A DNA stretch of 64,000 bases from Azoarcus indigens (GTDB lineage Bacteria; Pseudomonadota; Gammaproteobacteria; Burkholderiales; Rhodocyclaceae), in contig NZ_SNVV01000020.1 in assembly GCF_004361735.1 (NCBI RefSeq), positions 36,092 to 100,091 of the forward strand, given 5' to 3'. Below are positions 60,977 through 64,000 of this stretch, in pieces; within the stretch, counting starts at the first letter, position 1, and each line of letters begins with the position of its first letter. The translations under genes were made by a program, and so were the position numbers. The notes below the pieces were generated by a model. The model was given only the letters and a program-made list of their open reading frames with translations, made no database searches and was not told where the DNA came from.

Positions 60977-62467
60977 ATGGATTTCGCCTGGCTGCTGGCG
61001 CCCCCGCTGCCCGCCGGCGTGCCGCGCCAGCACCTGCTCTACCGCCGCCTGCGCGCCGCCATCGCCGAAGGCCGGCTCAGCGCCGGCAGCCGCCTGCCGG
61101 CCAGCCGCGCGCTGGCGGCCGAACTGGGCATCGCCCGCAACACCGTGCTCCACGCCTACGAACAGCTGGCGGCGGAAGGCTGCCTGCAGGCGGACCGCCA
61201 CGGCAGCCGGGTCGCGGCCCTGCCGGCGCCGGCCAGCCCCCCGCTCCCCGCGCAAGCACCGCGTCTGTCGCAACGCGCCCGAGCAGTGCTGCGGCCGGAT
61301 CAAGACGAACGCAGCGCCACCTCCACCTGGCCGCTGGCGCCCGGCATGCAGGATCTGGCCGACTTCCCCTTCCGCGCCTGGCGCGCCTGCCTGGAACGGG
61401 CCTGGCGCCAGGCCACGCCGCGCCAGCTCGGCTACAGCGCCGGCGGCGGCGAACCGGTGCTGCGCGAAGCGCTGGCCGACCACCTCGCCGGCCTGCGCGG
61501 CTTCGCGGTGGCGCCGGAGCAGGTCATCGTCACCGCCGGTGTGCATGCCGCGCTGGAGCTGTGCGCCCGCCTGCTGGCGGATGCTGGCGACTGCGCCTGG
61601 GTGGAAAACCCCGGCTATCCCCCCGCCGCCACCGCCCTCAGCCTCGCCGGCCTGCGCCTGCGGCCGATGACAGTGGACGCCGAAGGCATGGCCTTCGACG
61701 CAGCCGATTTCCGCCGCCACCCGCCGCGCCTGGTGCTGGTCACCCCCACCCACCAATACCCCAGCGGCCAGGAACTGTCGCTGCGCCGCCGGCTGGCACT
61801 GCTGGACGGCGTGCAGGCCGCCGGCGGCTGGATCATCGAGGACGATTACGACAGCGAATTCCGCCGCGGCGGCCCCGCCCTGCCGGCGCTGTTCGGCCTG
61901 CGCCCCGGCGCGCCGGCGATCCACGCCGGCACCTTCAGCAAAACGCTCTACCCCGGCCTGCGCATCGGCTACCTGGTGGTACCGCCCGTGCTGGCGGAAG
62001 CCTTCACTCGCGCCGCCAGCCAGACCACCCGCCCAGGCCAGGCGATGGAACAGGCCGCCCTGGCGGACTTCCTCCGCCGCGGCCACTACAGCGCCCACCT
62101 GCGCCGCAGCCGCCGCCGCGGCGAACGCCGCCAGGCCGCACTGCGCGAGGCGCTGGCCCGCCACCTCGGCGACGGCTTCGGCGCCCTCACGCTGGATGGC
62201 GGCCAGGCCGGCCTGCACCTGGTGCTGCGCCTGCCGGAAAGCACCGACGACCTCGCCCTCGCCCGCCACGCCCGCCAGTTGGGCCTGGGCGTTCAAGCAC
62301 TCAGCCGTTACGCACAAGCGCCACTGGACTGTCGCGGCCTCCTACTAGGCTATGGGGGAACGCCGGAAGGACAGATGGATGAGGCGGTGAGAAGGTTGCG
62401 GCAGGCACTGGAAGAAACGGTAGGTGAGCGGCGGAATAGCGCCAGTTCGTCTCGGAGCAGAGGCTGA
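60977..62467 (+). CDS. MocR-type regulator (GntR helix-turn-helix fused to aminotransferase domain)
   Basis: A 496-residue PLP-dependent regulator. The N-terminal GntR winged helix (RQHLLYRRLRAAIAEGRLSAGSRLPASRALAAELGIARNTVLHAYEQLAAEG) is joined to a fold-type I aminotransferase-like domain. The PLP-binding Lys lies in GTFSKTLYPGLRIGYLV, and IEDDYDSEFR and NPGYPP contact PLP. PdxR-like MocRs activate B6 synthesis or salvage genes and sense PLP. It is divergent from the PNPOx-like gene. The last 15 residues (ERRNSASSSRSRG) look poorly conserved. Confidence 0.92.
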   Translation: MDFAWLLAPPLPAGVPRQHLLYRRLRAAIAEGRLSAGSRLPASRALAAELGIARNTVLHAYEQLAAEGCLQADRHGSRVAALPAPASPPLPAQAPRLSQRARAVLRPDQDERSATSTWPLAPGMQDLADFPFRAWRACLERAWRQATPRQLGYSAGGGEPVLREALADHLAGLRGFAVAPEQVIVTAGVHAALELCARLLADAGDCAWVENPGYPPAATALSLAGLRLRPMTVDAEGMAFDAADFRRHPPRLVLVTPTHQYPSGQELSLRRRLALLDGVQAAGGWIIEDDYDSEFRRGGPALPALFGLRPGAPAIHAGTFSKTLYPGLRIGYLVVPPVLAEAFTRAASQTTRPGQAMEQAALADFLRRGHYSAHLRRSRRRGERRQAALREALARHLGDGFGALTLDGGQAGLHLVLRLPESTDDLALARHARQLGLGVQALSRYAQAPLDCRGLLLGYGGTPEGQMDEAVRRLRQALEETVGERRNSASSSRSRG

Positions 62468-62478
62468 TCACACTGCAG

Positions 62479-62526
62479 TGGGACTGTTGGACCGTGGGAC
62501 TGTTGGGCTCTGGGACTGGAGGCTGG
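62479..62526 (+). repeat. 16-bp tandem repeat, three copies
   Basis: Three adjacent 16-bp units begin TGGGACTG at 62479, 62495 and 62511. The first two differ at three bases and the third is more divergent. It lies just after the MocR stop codon and has no obvious coding role. Confidence 0.6.
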
Positions 62527-62591
62527 CAGGCGGGTGCTCGGGCGCTTATCGCGACACCCACCGCTTTGCCCGCCGCGTGAGTTGCCTTGCT

Positions 62592-62614
62592 CCCTCTCCC
62601 CTCGTGGGAGAGGG
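62592..62614. repeat. Palindromic repeat element
   Basis: CCCTCTCCC (62592-62600) and GGGAGAGGG (62606-62614) form perfect 9-bp arms around CTCGT. GGCCGGGG follows, as in the copy near 58850. It is the clearest copy of the GC-rich palindrome seen in several gene-free gaps. It could also act as a terminator-like hairpin for the leftward MocA-like gene that ends at 62642. Confidence 0.6.
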
Positions 62615-62641
62615 CCGGGGAGAGGGGCCCCAAAGGGGCGG

Positions 62642-63277
62642 CTACATTCCAGTTTCGCGCGACCTTCCTCCTCCCTGCGCCTCGCCCTTCAGATCCGCCA
62701 GCACATCCACATCCCGCAACACGCTGTCATCAGTCCATTCGAGCAAGCGCAGCGCTGTCCCGCGCAGCAGCTCGCGGGCGCCGGCATCACCAGCGCAAGC
62801 CATCAAGCCCGCCCTCCAAGCAGCACCAAATCCCACCGGATGGCCACGCCGGCCGCCGTGGGCCGCGGCCGCCACCACCTCAGGTCCATCCACCGCCGTG
62901 GCCACCGCGCGTATCGCCGCCGCCGGCAGCCAGGGCATGTCCGCCAGCGCGATCAGCCAGCCGCCCGCCCCGGCGGACGCAGCCACGCCCGCCGCCAGCG
63001 CCGCGCCCATGCCGGCCTCGGCCGCGGCGCTCTCCACCACCTCGCAGCCGGCCTCGCGCAACCAGCGCGCCCGCTCGGCCTGCCCCGGCCGCAGCACCGC
63101 CAGGCTGCCAGGCAGGGCCTCGCACAAGGCCCGCGCGCTATGCCACAGCACCGGCCGGCCGTCGGCCAACGGCTGCAGCAGCTTGTCCCGCCCGCCGGCG
63201 GGGTCGAAACGCCGGCCGTAACCGGCCGCGAGCAGGATGCCGCGCAGGGGGAAGGGGTTCATGGCCGCGCTGTTCAT
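62642..63277 (-). CDS. MocA/MobA-like nucleotidyltransferase
   Basis: About 211 residues, NTP-transferase fold. The N-terminal signature LRGILLAAGYGRRFDPAGGRDKLLQPL is that of molybdopterin cytidylyl- or guanylyltransferases, and WLIALADMPWLPAAAI carries the metal-binding Asp. GGRRGHPVGFG is typical of MocA/CoxC-like proteins. It probably makes a molybdenum cofactor dinucleotide, which may serve molybdoenzymes such as the one at 3.4-5.5 kb. Possible starts are TTG 63301, ATG 63277 and ATG 63262; none has a good ribosome-binding site. Confidence 0.85.
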   Translation of the reverse strand: MNSAAMNPFPLRGILLAAGYGRRFDPAGGRDKLLQPLADGRPVLWHSARALCEALPGSLAVLRPGQAERARWLREAGCEVVESAAAEAGMGAALAAGVAASAGAGGWLIALADMPWLPAAAIRAVATAVDGPEVVAAAAHGGRRGHPVGFGAAWRAGLMACAGDAGARELLRGTALRLLEWTDDSVLRDVDVLADLKGEAQGGGRSRETGM

Positions 63278-63297
63278 GGTCGCGCTCGTTGAACGGT

Positions 63298-63687
63298 TCA
63301 ACGCAACAGCAGCAGCACCGCGGCGATGAGGATCACCGCCCAGGTCACCAGCATGCCCAGCCCGCGCAGTCCGTACTGGCGGGGCGAGCCTTCGCGAGCC
63401 GTCATGCCGAAGGGGTGGGCGATGCGGGCGAGCAGCAGCGCCAGCAACAGGGCGTTGATCCAGGCAGGCGGGATGCCGCCGACTTCGGCCATACCGATCA
63501 ACAACAGGGCCAGCGGCACGTACTCGGCGAAGTTGGCCTGGCTGCGGATGCGACGCTGCAAGTCGTCATGGCCGCCGTCGCCGTGATGCACCCGGTGCCT
63601 GGCCCGCGCCATGGACACCCACAGGGAGAGCGCGACGAAGAGGATGCCGAGCAGCGCGCCGTAGAACGCGGTAAGAGCCGGATACAT
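63298..63687 (-). CDS. MAPEG-family membrane protein
   Basis: A 129-residue protein with four hydrophobic segments. RSQANFAEYVPLALLLIGMAEVGG is the MAPEG core motif (Asn and Glu of the glutathione-site helix), followed by ARIAHPFGM. It is like the bacterial relatives of microsomal glutathione transferases. ATG 63687 has GGGAGG upstream. Its end abuts the MocA-like gene, and the two share an operon layout. Confidence 0.9.
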   Translation of the reverse strand: MYPALTAFYGALLGILFVALSLWVSMARARHRVHHGDGGHDDLQRRIRSQANFAEYVPLALLLIGMAEVGGIPPAWINALLLALLLARIAHPFGMTAREGSPRQYGLRGLGMLVTWAVILIAAVLLLLR

Positions 63688-63896
63688 GGGTGCCTCCCTG
63701 GGCCTGTATGTAGGCTGGATTGTGGGTGCGGGAAGGCGCGGACGCCAGCGCCGGGCGCACGGCACGGTCCATGGATATCACGCCAGCTGGACCGGGAAAT
63801 CCCCTCTCCGGGCCGGTTCCATGCCGCAGGAGCAGATTCCGCGGCCGGCGCACACGGCTATCGGCGGCACCCAGACGTGCCGGAGCATCGCCCGCC

Positions 63897-64000
63897 TCAC
63901 TGCCCCCGCGCGCCCACCCCGCAGGCCGACAAGGTATCGGCCGCCAGCGCCAGCGCCGCCTTCGCTTCGGCCACCGGCAGCACCCGCTCCGGCGTCACCC
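63897..64000 (-). CDS. 3' end of a gene continuing beyond the window
   Basis: On the minus strand an open frame enters from the window edge and stops with TGA at 63897-63899. The visible 33 codons read ERVLPVAEAKAALALAAD followed by TLSACGVGARGQ, an Ala-rich helix and a short tail. This looks like a genuine C-terminus but is too short to identify. The 209-nt gap to the MAPEG gene start shows nothing recognisable. Confidence 0.4.
   Translation of the reverse strand, partial: VTPERVLPVAEAKAALALAADTLSACGVGARGQ

Overview
The window is a GC-rich, gene-dense bacterial chromosome segment. Gene content and protein style suggest a betaproteobacterium of the Rhodocyclales type (Thauera, Azoarcus or Aromatoleum relatives). 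Pointers are the divergent pyrE/xthA pair, DUF1840 and DUF883 proteins, a TRAP-type binding protein, aromatic-acid catabolism genes, many two-component systems and c-di-GMP proteins. The taxonomic call is inference. No rRNA, tRNA, insertion sequence or prophage was recognised.

Layout. 1-7.7 kb: 3' part of a fused FAD/Fe-S dehydrogenase, then a leftward group (pyrE, a secreted coiled-coil protein, a molybdopterin oxidoreductase, a Sir2 deacylase) divergent from xthA. 7.9-13.3 kb: a DUF3369-GGDEF-EAL response regulator with its histidine kinase, then three small YqjD/YqjE/YqjK-like membrane proteins. 13.2-16.3 kb: base salvage (uraA, upp, a hypoxanthine phosphoribosyltransferase) and a DUF1840 protein. 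16.3-23.9 kb: two two-component systems, each beside a likely target. An OmpR/EnvZ-like pair is divergent from genes for two small exported proteins, with repeated TTACC half-sites between them. A QseB/PmrA-like pair ends on a CTTAAG-N5-CTTAAG box in front of a DegQ/HtrA protease gene. 24-33.6 kb: a Bcr/CflA exporter, then a leftward aromatic-degradation cluster: metallo-beta-lactamase-fold protein, flavin monooxygenase, DUF2783 small protein, VOC dioxygenase-like protein, FAH hydrolase, TRAP solute-binding protein and maleylacetoacetate isomerase. A divergent IclR regulator faces it.

33.7-34.1 kb: an eight-repeat CRISPR array with type I-F-like repeats and no cas genes in the window. Two of its repeats are hybrids, as expected if the interval between them, holding two spacers, was inverted by recombination between the palindromic repeat arms. 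This is the most unusual object in the window.

34.5-46.5 kb: cytochrome c, cupin, murB with a PACE-type efflux gene, an MFS transporter, a fused glucosylglycerol-phosphate phosphatase/synthase, a lipoprotein, a chemoreceptor and a TctDE-like two-component system. 46.7-56.6 kb: a GNAT/MFS pair, a DUF938 methyltransferase, trpS with a C-terminal extension, a complete yfiR-yfiN-yfiB-like c-di-GMP operon, a MarC protein, an FMN reductase and an acyltransferase. 56.9-64 kb: a second chemoreceptor, an MbfA-like ferritin/VIT1 iron exporter, a PNPOx-like protein divergent from a MocR regulator, a MocA-like nucleotidyltransferase, a MAPEG protein and a truncated gene. Several intergenic gaps carry similar GC-rich palindromes that look like a dispersed repeat family.
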